A stretch of DNA of 64,000 nucleotides from Bretschneidera sinensis (Eukaryota; Streptophyta; Magnoliopsida; Brassicales; Akaniaceae), in the NCBI GenBank assembly GCA_023935145.1, contig CM043702.1, forward strand, positions 79,224,320-79,288,319. The letters run 5' to 3'. Of this stretch, positions 44,897 to 55,989 are shown piece after piece. The notes below the pieces were generated by a model that was given only the letters and a program-made list of their open reading frames with translations, searched no databases and had not been told where the DNA came from. The translations under genes were made by a program, and so were the position numbers. Numbering within the stretch: position 1 is the stretch's first letter; each line of letters opens with the position of its first letter.

Positions 44897-47126
44897 ATGT
44901 CTACTTTTAAGACTAGTAGGTCTAAGAAAGTAAAGACTAAGAGCAGAGAGGTTTATCTTGAAAGTGGGGGAATGGTAGTCTGTACTAGTCGGGTTTTCTA
45001 GGCTAGGAGAATCCCCAATCAGTTCTTGAAAAATGACTTAGAGTCTACACCCACTAGGTTTTCTCTTCCCTCTAAGTGGAGAGTTAGGCATCTTGGTCCT
45101 GACAATAGGGCATGCACTGTCTTGAGGGACAAGGCATCGTACACTCTCTACTACTATCTTGACCACCTGAAGGCGGAGTTAAAATTCCTTGTCGATCCTG
45201 ATGTTAGGGAGATCATAAATTATTATGCTATCTGCACTATTCAGCTTTCCCCAACGGGATGAGGTGCGTTGTGGGATTTATGTTGGCTTTGAAGAAGTAT
45301 GTTGTGTTCAGCAAGGGAGACGTGAAATCTAAGGTGCAAATGTTTAGGTGGGTCTACACCCTAAAAAAACATACTGACAACGGGTGGCTCAACTCCTACC
45401 CAAGGAGCGAAAGGACGATTTTAAATACTCATTCCCTGATTAAGAGCTAGAAGGAATGGTTCTACTTTGTAAAGGGGCTAGAATCTCATCAGGTTTTACT
45501 GGAGTAGAACTCCGAGGAGATACCTAATCAAAAGGAACCTTTCTTGGATAGTGAGGAAAAATGGGCGATCGGTAAGGTCTTAAAAGGAAGGGCTAGAATG
45601 TCTGATAAAAACTATATGAACGAGTCGTAGTTGAGGGCCCACTAGCTTAGTTTACACCTTCCTAGCTCTCCTAGTGGTAATGAAGAGTTGTTTATGAAGT
45701 TTTTCTTTTTTCTTCATTATCTTTATTGGTATATTTCTGGTAATCTGATCTTTCTTTTGTAGAAAACACCATATTCAGCTAAGCTGAAGTCTCTATGATG
45801 GCCCGAGAGAAGAAGAGGGCGAAGATTTTCAAGTCTTCTTCTGATAACCAGTCTGGAAGGAAAAGGGTGAGGATAGAGGGTCTTTTGACCCAACTAGTTG
45901 AGGTGAAATGACCTGAAGTTAAGGGGATCGCAGTGCAGCTAGTTGAGGTTCAACAGATTAAGGACTAATGAGCTGAGGGATAAGAATTTGAGGTTCCTGC
46001 TACTGAAGAGAAAAAACCGAGGACCTGGTTCAAGAAACTGAGGTTTCTTAAAGGATTGAGTTAGAGACCGATGATGAGGGGGTTCTCTCCCCTGAGGTTG
46101 TACTTGTTGTCCTTCTCTTTAGCTCGGTACCCACAACCCTTGAAAACGCCACTCCTGTTCTCGGGGGTTTCTCTACTACTCTAGAGGACTCAACTTCTAT
46201 CCTTGAAGTTTCTTCTTCTGCTCTTGGGGACTCTAGTTTCAAGACTTACCGTCCAAACTGGCAGATAAAGCACACAGACTCAACTTTCGACGGTGTAGAT
46301 ATTGTACGTCAACTGTTGGGAGGCTCTGCTCTTCCTACTGATGCTGATTCGATGAGGCCCATGACCTCTCATCAGCTGATGGTCAATGCTTTAGACCACT
46401 GTTACAAGGTAAAGATCTTTTCTCTAGGTCTTCTGATTTGTGTTTTCCTTAACTTTTTCTAAGTGATTTGCTTTTGGTGTAGAATGGCATATATGGTTTT
46501 TTCTTAAGCCACTCTGTCCAGTCTATAGATGATACCATTTCTGGAATAAGACAAAGTGATTCGGATCTTGTAAAACAGTTGGAGGAGGGAAAATTTCAGA
46601 TGGATGCCTTCTCTAGTCGAGTTAACAATCTAAAGCTCGAGAGGGAGAAGTTCCTACCTTCTCTGGCTATTTTCAATGTCGACCATCTATCTATCGTGGA
46701 GGAAGTGGCGTCTTTGAAGGCTGAAACAGTAAAACTTCAAGATATCGAGAGTCAACTTGGTTCTAAAATTTCCCGAATTCATGAGGTTGAGAGTTGTCTT
46801 AGTGCCGAGGTGGTTCATATTCAGAATATCGAGAAAGAACTAAGGTCCCAACTGGTTCAGGTCGAAACCTCTGCTGCAGATAAGTATCCTAGTTCTCTAA
46901 GCTACAGGAAGGATCTTCTGAAGGAGCCTTAGAGTACTACTTAGTGGGCTTCGTTGCTGCTAAGGTAAAAGGTGCCAAGAAGTGCCCTGAACTTGATTAG
47001 GCCAGCTTGGAGATCCTTGATTCTTCTGAGAAACATATAGAAGGGGAGATTGCTGAAGTGGTAGAGGTCATGGAGAGGACTATAGAAGCCAAGGCTATTG
47101 AGAAGGTCGAGGATGAGGAGCCATAG
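44897..47126 (+). pseudogene. Antisense gag-like frame of element F with two introns
   Basis: The frame starts MSTFKTSRSKK (44897) and contains REIINYYAICTIQLSP, then after a one-base shift near 45250 NGMRCVVGFMLALKKY. I recognise this as the 'putative gypsy-type transposon' N-terminal pattern (PF04195, Transposase_28). A WFYFVKGLESH segment follows. Two GT-AG introns are supported by frame continuity: 45677-45762 (86 bp) and 46409-46482 (74 bp). The C-terminal part (46485-47120) is a Leu/Glu/Lys-rich coiled coil. There are stops near 44999, 45448 and 45968 and a frameshift near 46920. Antisense frames of this kind are known from Tat-lineage elements. Confidence 0.68.
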
Positions 47127-48735
47127 TCATAGGACTTAGCTTTCTTTTTTTCCTTTTTTCCTTCTTATACCTTTAGCCTTAGGGCCCACCATTGTAAACA
47201 CATATTTTCTTTTCAATGAAGTATTTTTATTTCATTCCTTTTCACCTTTATATCTTTACTACTTCTACTAAGTAGAGTTTACAAGAATTTTTACAAATGT
47301 TAAAACTGTTTTTTTTCCTGTTTCCTCTTGTTCTGACTAGAGTAGCGATCCAATAGAGCTTAAGTCTCTTGCTTCGGGTTCTTAAGGTCCTATATTTCAG
47401 GTAGAATGAGGTGGGATCTTTACATGAACTCATTTTGAGCATATTACTTTAGTCCTTTACTCAAGGTGAAGGCCTTTCTATGCTGATGCGCTTCTAAGGT
47501 GTGTATACTTTAGATAAGCTAAACTTGACTTAGTTGCTTTCTCTTTTACCTCTCTTTGGTAAATCCCAAAGTGTTTGGTGACGAGCAAACTATACTTGAG
47601 TATGTTTTGAATTTTTTTCTTATAAGGTTTAGCTTGCTTCGGCTGCTAGGATCTACTTTGCCCAATTAAAGAGAGTTGCTAGGGAACTCGTAGGGTAAGT
47701 GGTGACTGAAGCTTGGGCTTAAAGATCATCAATGAGGGTCTCTAAATCTATTCTTTGGCTGAGCTTCTTCCCTTGGTTGGTGAGGTGCTCTTAGGGTGGT
47801 TTGTTAGCTTTTGGATAGAGCTGAACATACCTAGATTTTGCTCCTCTTATCCTACCATTGTCGAAGAGAGTGAACTTTGAATTGCCAATCCTGAACCTTG
47901 ATGGAGCTTGATCGATCTTGGGCGTGAAAGTAAGTCCTGATTTGTATCGTTTTCTTCCGAGCATGAGATAATGGCTTATATAAATCTTTCTATGAGTTCA
48001 TGGGTACTTTGGAGAGTTGTTTGTCTCCATTGCTCGATTGGTCTTCTTCTACACATGGCTTGATTTTTGGCACTTCGGGGTTATTAGGGCCTCAGTCTGA
48101 TTTTTTGAATGAATGGATCATCTTAGGACCTGATTTTTCTCGAGGGCTCGTGGTTGCTGGTCCTTAAAGCAAGTCAAATGTACTTGTTCTTGACTTTCGC
48201 TTCTAGAGGATCTTGAGCAGCTCACTATTCTTTACTCCTCACTAAGGGTTAGGAACATTTCATAATCGGATGAGAGTTGAGCTTGAGAGTTCAGGAGGTG
48301 ATGGGTTTGGCTTTGTCCACCTTCCTCTCCAAGGAGGGGTGTGTTGATGCTCAATCCGAACTGAAATGACTATTTCTTCTCATCTAGATGACTATTTCTT
48401 TTCGATCTTTGAGGATGGTTAATGTACCGGCTCTTTTGGTCGTGGTCTTGAATATGTTCAGGTCGAGTCAAGTTTAGTGCCATATATGTGATCAAGAGGC
48501 TGGATGGATTCCACCCTTCGTGAACTTTGGGGATTTTATGATTCCCTAAGGTTTGGTTAGGGTTGCGTCCATCCGCGTGTTATTTAGAGGGTGCCATGTT
48601 GTTCTTCTTGGTTTCGATGGATTTGAATAGGGCACCTTAAGGTTAAAGTTTCAGGTATCGTATGATGAGACTATTTAAGGGCTTTTAGGTGGCATCATGA
48701 GATAAATTTGTTTTTTTCCATTGACAGCGCCAATA
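47127..48735 (-). other. Leader and PBS region of element F
   Basis: No coding potential on either strand. The PBS-like TGGCGCTGTCAATGGA is on the minus strand at about 48718-48733. It is a degenerate form of the TGGCGCCGTCTGTGGGA site I associate with Tat elements. Confidence 0.6.
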
Positions 48736-49387
48736 TGTTGAAGCTAAAAAAATATTGTAGGGGATACCTGGTCTTTGATGGCCTTCAACGGGGTGTTGTT
48801 TCAGGTTGGCCTGGATGGAAGAGCTTGGAAATGGAATGTTTCCTCTGAGCTTGAAGTGTTCAAACACCTGCAAAAGAAGTCTCTCAGAGCGTTATGCTCC
48901 GAGGAGGACCCTCTGACGCTTAAATCAGTAGGTGCTTTCAAAGGAAAGTATAAATGAGGATTGTGTCGAGGTGAAGGGATATTTAGGAGGATGAGATAAC
49001 TAGGATAATTCTCTTTGTTCCTCATGTGTTTTTTCCATGTACTTGGAGTTTTCTTTAATTTTTACCTCTTACTATATGTTTCTCTTTTATTTATCTTGCC
49101 CCATTTTGTCTTGAAGATGAGAACTTCTTTATATAGACTTTAGTGAGTTCTTTGTCTTGTCTTTCGAAGTGAGACTCTATTGAGATGTGACTTATGAGTC
49201 TCGAGCCTTACAGGGAATGACCTTTGTCCATAAAAGATGGCTTCTACTTGATTAATCACATCAAGGGATCCAGAACTACAGTAGCGTGCACGTTACTATA
49301 ACCAAAGCAGGTTAGGTCACTTCACTGCCCAAAGGTGGTTGGCAATGTGTTCAACTCTCATTGGATCATATTATTTTGGTCACATCA
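48736..49387 (-). repeat. 5' LTR of element F
   Basis: This 652-bp LTR has plus-strand ends TGTTGAAGC and GGTCACATCA, with a minus-strand TATA box near 49130. Open frames across it are LTR artefacts. Confidence 0.82.
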
Positions 49388-49392
49388 TCCAT

Positions 49393-50780
49393 GTTGCAAA
49401 ATGTAGTATGCCAGTATATAAATCTGTTGCATGAACAGGGGAACACGCTCTCTTATATAGTCAAAAGATTTTTTTGGCCAGATATATCAAAAGATTTAAA
49501 ATTATTACATATGGATAAACCCAATATTTGTTTCCTATAAAAATATATCCCAAATATTACTAACCCCTAAAGTGATTTTTGTAAAACTTCTTATACATCT
49601 GAATTTTTTAAGCAATTAAAGAATGAGTTCTCGAACACTTCAAATTGACAAATGACCAGATAAATACATTAAGATTTTAAAATTATATTTATAATAAATT
49701 TAAATTTGCTCTTCATTTATTAATATATATATATATTATGTATAAAGATATACTTGTAAATTCAAATTAAACTTTACATTAATGAGCATTTTCACAAACA
49801 TTCTTTTCAATTGGAATCCTAATCAAAGATTAGGAAACCCACATGTCGCAACTGTCATCTTGTTTTTGTGTTCAGCAATTTATTTATTTTCTTGAACGTT
49901 TAATCAGCCCATGTCATCTTTAACAAATAAGACAATGATCCCCTCCATTTAAGATCATGATCCTACCAAATAGCAAGCACATAATACATCACTGCAAACT
50001 TTATTTATTTGTTTATTTCCTTTCTTATTTCGCTTTTTGATCAAACGGTAACCGTTCCTAGAGCACATACTATTAACTTTATATTATTGTCTACTTTTAA
50101 TTCATTTGAGCCCTCCAAAGCCTCATACATGTAAATGCAATTTCAAATTCCATAGTATTTAGAGAAAAAAAATATTTTCACTCTCTATATGTAGTACTCC
50201 ATAATTATATAAAATTTCTTAATGATAAATACTATCATTAGCCTCATATATATGTATTCCAGTAGATAGCTGAAAGTTGGTTTTAAGTTTATATTTATTT
50301 TTTAAAATCTATAAAAAAAAAATAAAAAAAAGTAATTAAATTAAATCAATCTCGTTAAACATCATCAATTAACAATTAAATTATCAATTAATAAGTAATT
50401 TGATTTAACTAAATATTTTATAAATTTTAAAAATTAAACACCGATTCAAAATCAACTTTAAATTATTCTAAACAAGCCCAATATAAATTGATATCATAGA
50501 GCACTTTTCTGGAGTAGCAATTAAGCAAACGTGCACATGGGTGTCAATTATCATACCCAAAGTAAATGAATTGCTAATTCCAAATAGTTGCTTGATAAAA
50601 GGATTTGCAAAAAGCTAATACTGCGTAGAGGATGATTTTGGTTAGTCTAGATTCTCTAGAACTTAATTATTCTTATCTAAACTTATACTTGCCTTACTCA
50701 AATGTTATTGAGTTTGATGTAATTTGTTTTCAAGACACAACAAAATTTGACATATACAGCTAACGATCTTTTATATTTTC
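49393..50780. other. AT-rich intergenic sequence
   Basis: No genes or arrays are recognised. I looked on the minus strand for further TBP exons downstream of the exon at 50804-50900 and saw none. Confidence 0.55.
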
Positions 50781-50803
50781 AACTGTTCTTCGCATTCGCC
50801 CTG

Positions 50804-51235
50804 ACGTGGACACAATGTTCTGAAGGGTGGGAACAATGCCAGAGGGGTGCTTGGAAAGATCCACTGGCTGGCTCCCTTCCGAGCCACCTTGTTCTGCCAT
50901 TTTTTTTTCTGTTCCTCACCTCCTAAAATATTCCCAACAATTTTTAAACCCGAAAAAGGTTATGGGCTTTTACTTGAGCAGCAAAAGATTTCTGGGTTTT
51001 TCTTTCACAGCTAAACCTAATCAGCCAGATTTCCCAAAATATCTGACCGATCAAGTTCCTTAATACCCAAAACCTTCTCAAAATTTTCAGTTACTGAAGC
51101 AAGATTTTGATCTCGAACGCTGTCGAAAAAACGATCAAGGATCTTAAATTCTAGGGTTTTGAAGAGAAAGGTGAAAAGAAAATAGGATAAGAGAGAAACA
51201 GAGAGAAAATAAGCGAGAAATATAGACCAAAAGGC
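50804..51235 (-). pseudogene. TBP: TATA-binding protein gene fragment: 5' UTR and first coding exon
   Basis: On the minus strand an ATG at 50900-50898 opens [15 protein letters not shown] and continues [17 protein letters not shown], 32 residues in all. This is the N-terminus of plant TBP up to the start of the saddle domain, where VNLDCKLDLK should follow. Instead the frame leaves homology at 50804, at a GT that could be a weak splice donor (AC/GTCAGG). Upstream, to about 51235, is a UTR-like CT-rich sequence with an AAACCCTAG telo-box (51151-51160). No later exon is seen, and copia sequence abuts the 5' side. This is a fragment or a gene truncated by rearrangement. TBP identity is secure; functional status is not. 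Confidence 0.85.
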
Positions 51236-51866
51236 ACTCGCCCTGACATTGCCTATGCCGTTCATCAGGTCAGTCGGTTCTTGTCCGCTCCTCGGACCAC
51301 CCATTACTCGACTGTTCTTCGCATTCTTAGGTACGTCAAGGGTACTTTATTTCATGGGCTTCATTTCTCAGCACAGTCTGCCCCCGTTTTACAAGCCTAT
51401 TCTGATGCCGATTGGGCCGGAGACCCCACCGACAGACGTTCAACCACTGGTTACTGTTTCTTTTTGGGCAATTCTCTCATTTCCTGGCGTAGTAAGAAAC
51501 AAACTGTGGTTGCTCGCTCCAGTACCGAAGCTGAATATCGTGCCATGGCTGATGCAACTCAAGAACTTCTCTAGCTTCGATGGCTACTCGCTGACATGGG
51601 TATCTCTTCTCCTGCTGCCACTATCCTACACTGTGACAACAGAAGTGCTATTCAGATCGCTCACAATGATGTCTTCCACGAGCGTACAAAACACATCGAG
51701 AATGATATCCACTTCATCCGTGATCACATTCTCCAGAATACGGTTCGTCTACAATCCGTCAGTTCAGCCGATCAGACAGCTGACATTTTTACTAAGGCTC
51801 ATCCACCCGGACGCTTTCACTCTCTGGTTTCCAAACTCAAGTTCACCTCCCACTTACCGCCTTGAG
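51236..51866 (+). pseudogene. pol: Copia pol C-terminus (RNase H)
   Basis: The frame reads TRPDIAYAVHQVSRFLSAP, RILRYVKGT, AYSDADWAGDPTDRRSTTGY (first catalytic Asp), SRSSTEAEYRAMA-type motif (ARSSTEAEYRAMADAT), then HCDNRSAIQIA, KHIENDIHFIRD and QTADIFTKAHPP, ending at 51863-51865. This is the complete C-terminal RNase H of a Ty1/copia element. There is one stop, after QELL (51574). The 5' part is missing: homology begins abruptly next to the TBP fragment. Confidence 0.92.
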
Positions 51867-51878
51867 TTTGAGGGGGGA

Positions 51879-52094
51879 TGTTAATGTATTATATGGGCTT
51901 AGTCCCACATTGGTTTTGTATAGCTTTGCTTCTCCTATTAGCTTGTATAAATAAGATAATCCCACATTGGTTGTGTATAGCTTTACTTCTCCTATTAGCT
52001 TATATAAATAGGATAGCTCCCTTTGTAAGTAAATCACACCATTCAATACAATTCTTCTCTTTGTATTGTCTCACTTCCTCTCTTAAATTCAACA
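51879..52094 (+). repeat. 3' LTR of the copia fragment, with doubled promoter block
   Basis: The PPT GAGGGGGGA precedes TGTTAATGTA; the LTR ends ATTCAACA at 52094 (216 bp). A 57-bp block ending in TATAAATA is present twice in tandem (from about 51904 and 51961), so the LTR has two TATA boxes. Confidence 0.85.
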
Positions 52095-53685
<1,591 letters not shown>

Positions 53686-53689
53686 TGGC

Positions 53690-54135
53690 ATGTCAGCTCT
53701 CATCTCAGCTGCAGTTTTTTTATTGCTGCATCCGTTTTCTTGCTCCCCTTTTCAACAAATCCTGGTGGTTGCTCCATATATACTTTTTCATGCGAGTCTC
53801 CATAAAGAAATGCATTTTTTATGTCTAATTGGTATAGAGACCAGTTTTGATTTGCTGTAATGGATATAATAAGTCGCAATGAATTGAGTTTAGCAACAAG
53901 AGATAATATCGAGTAGTCAATTCCAAAAGTCTGTGAGTGTACTCTTTGGAAACCAATCGTGCCCGCTCAACAGTACCATCCGGAAGAAACTTGACTTATA
54001 CACCCATTGACATCTAATAGGCCGCTTTCCAGCTGGCAATTCTGATAACTCCAAAATATTATTTACTTGAAGCGCAACCATCTCTTCTTCCATTGCTTTC
54101 CTCTACGTAGCATGGGACAAGGCTTGATGATGGGA
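53690..54135 (-). pseudogene. Copia reverse transcriptase N-terminal fragment
   Basis: The minus strand gives AMEEEMVALQVNNILELSEL, PAGKRPIRCQWVYK, a DGTVER-like piece, then in shifted frames LDIKNAFLYGD-like and EQPPGFVEKG-like motifs. This is the standard start of Ty1/copia RT, with at least two frameshifts. It is not connected to the copia end at 51236-52094, which is on the other strand. Confidence 0.75.
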
Positions 54136-54960
54136 CAAGGCTTGATGATAGGAACAAATGAGATAGACAAAGCAAATTTTTTAAAGAAATTATTACCGCT
54201 CAGCGCTTGTGCTAAAGAGTGAAACAGCTTGACCATAGGGAAATGAACCTATGACCATTTTTATATAAGTCAAAGGCGACCACTAAATTGTTTGAATAAG
54301 ACATACTAGTCACTGACCGAAGCAGAAAAACTAAGACAACTCTTTTCGGGTTATGCCATAAGGAAAGACGTGTCTACGATGAATCTTCTTTACAACGGTT
54401 AGAACAGAGTCAAGTTCTCTTCTCCAAATACTCTCATTTGCGCATTGCGAAATTTGTTCAACTGCTCGCAAAGATTGAAGATCCAAGATTGGGCCTTTTC
54501 ATTTCTAAAATAAGATTGAATACCGAAGTGGTAACCGCAAGTGAGTTCCTCTCTCGTTACTGTACTGCTTTCAACGGCAATGAGCAGCACCTTCTTCGTT
54601 CATCACATTTATTATATATGTGATTATTTTTGTTCCTAAAATTCATGGCTTATTTTTGTGTCAATTTTGAAATTGGATGTTGGTATTTTGGGTATATGGT
54701 ATAAATGAAGATCATTGTGGGTATTTGTTGATGGTTTCGTCTTCATGAGATGATTTTTCTATTCAAAACATGGTTAATTTTTGGGTCAGTTATGAAATTG
54801 GGTGTGGGCATTATGTGATGGTTTCTTATGGGTTTTGGGTGCTAACGAAGTTGAACGAAGTTAATTTTTGGTCTTTTAGGGTTTTAAATTAGTTCTTATA
54901 TATGCATGATGTGTGAGTTCTCTATATTTGATAAAATGTTTGTTGGGTTTCAGGTGAGCC
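54136..54960. other. No recognisable gene
   Basis: 54420-54600 shows balanced composition and a 63-codon open frame on the minus strand (54590-54399), unidentified. 54640-54880 contains loosely repeated phrases (TTAATTTTTGGGTCAGTTATGAAATTGG). Confidence 0.45.
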
Positions 54961-55377
54961 ATGTCTTACTCAAGTGTGAACAATAATGGGAGTGGCATAC
55001 AATTCTTGATTAGGAAGAAAATTTGGTCTAAGAGCCACGGTGAAGATATCAGAATCACAGAGGAAACCTAACAGACCGTACTACATTTGTCAAGATAACA
55101 AGTGTGGATTCTTTGGCTGGTGTTTACTTACTGCTGACCCAAATGCCAATCAAAATTCACTACCCATAGAGAACTCTAATCTTGGAGGTCAAACTGGATT
55201 GGGTGTGAAGATGTTGGGTATGGACATGCAAAGAGTCAGATAGAGGATTCGAAATCTGTATGTAAAATTGCATGAAAAACAGAATGAGTTTGGGATTATA
55301 AAGATGTTGCAGTTAGCAAGTATTATTTGCAATGCTTTTGTGTTTGTCTTAGTTATGGGAGTGTTGTTAAACAAGTG
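54961..55377 (+). pseudogene. Broken GRF zinc-finger protein with C-terminal membrane segment
   Basis: The frame starts MSYSSVNNNGSG (54961), shifts once near 55020, then reads GLRATVKISESQRKPNRP followed by YYICQDNKCGFFGW. This matches the GRF-type zinc finger (PF06839), whose conserved CGFF-W end is intact. The first Cys of the CGLRA motif is lost. After a stop at 55241-55243 the same frame continues as a basic helix and then a hydrophobic stretch (ASIICNAFVFVLVMGVLL), ending at 55377. That GRF, coiled helix and single membrane span layout is seen in small plant GRF proteins. Its neighbour is a convergent MULE transposase. Confidence 0.72.
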
Positions 55378-55985
55378 AGAGTGGGAGAAAGTGTGTGTAA
55401 TTGTTTGATCTTAATAGAAATGGAACCTGTGCAATTTGATGAACAATCTGTCCATTTAATGAATTTTTTTGTTCATTGTTGCAACATATGAACTTAATTC
55501 AACCTAATACTTCACACTAAATAATTCATTACATGAACTTAATTTAGAAAAGCAACTTCAATTCAACATCTTGTAGGGAAAATATCAGTAATGTCTTCAC
55601 ATCCAAGTGGTCTCCATGACAAAATATGGTCAAATCTGTAGAGCTATTACAAAATGAATGCCATTGACTATACATATTCAAATTACCTGTACTATTCAAA
55701 TGACTCATAGCACACACAATTCATTTGTCATACATAGAGGCCAATTGTTGATAACAATAACTAACACAAAATTACAACAAAAATAAACTACTACTTTATG
55801 CTAGTTCCTTTGGGTTGAACAATTTCCTTGAGAAGAGTGTTGTGAAATGGCTCCATTGTTCTGTTGAAGGGGCCTACCACTGCCATGATTCCCCCTGGCT
55901 CCAATTACTATACACTACACATAAAAAAAGATGCATATGCTTTAGTTTACCCAAATATATGCACGTACTCCAACAATTTACTTTG
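55378..55985. other. Spacer between the GRF and MULE frames
   Basis: AT-rich and non-coding, with nothing recognised. Confidence 0.5.
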
Positions 55986-55989
55986 TAAA

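Larger units (their letters stand above)
42228..49387 (-). mobile_element. Element F: Tat-like non-autonomous LTR retrotransposon
   Basis: The element is 7160 bp. Flanks are TCTAT (42223-42227) and TCCAT (49388-49392), a 5-bp duplication with one change. LTRs lie at 42228-42864 and 48736-49387. Orientation is minus: the PBS-like TGGCGCTGTCAATGGA sits next to the right LTR, and the right LTR has a minus-strand TATATAAAG box near 49130. No gag-pol is visible on the minus strand. The only protein-like content is an antisense frame on the plus strand. Tat assignment is inferred from the PBS style and the antisense frame. Confidence 0.8.

Noticed and set aside
45026..45450. Host gene at 45 kb
   Set aside because: It lies between the paired LTRs of element F and matches the transposon-type N-terminal pattern; it is treated as an element-borne antisense frame.
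48685..49025. Small open frames around 48.7-49.0 kb
   Set aside because: They fall inside the 5' LTR of element F and recur imperfectly in its other LTR.
51017..51304. Minus-strand frame of 95 codons across the TBP leader
   Set aside because: It overlaps the copia frame and the UTR-like leader and has no homology; the coding ATG for TBP is at 50900.
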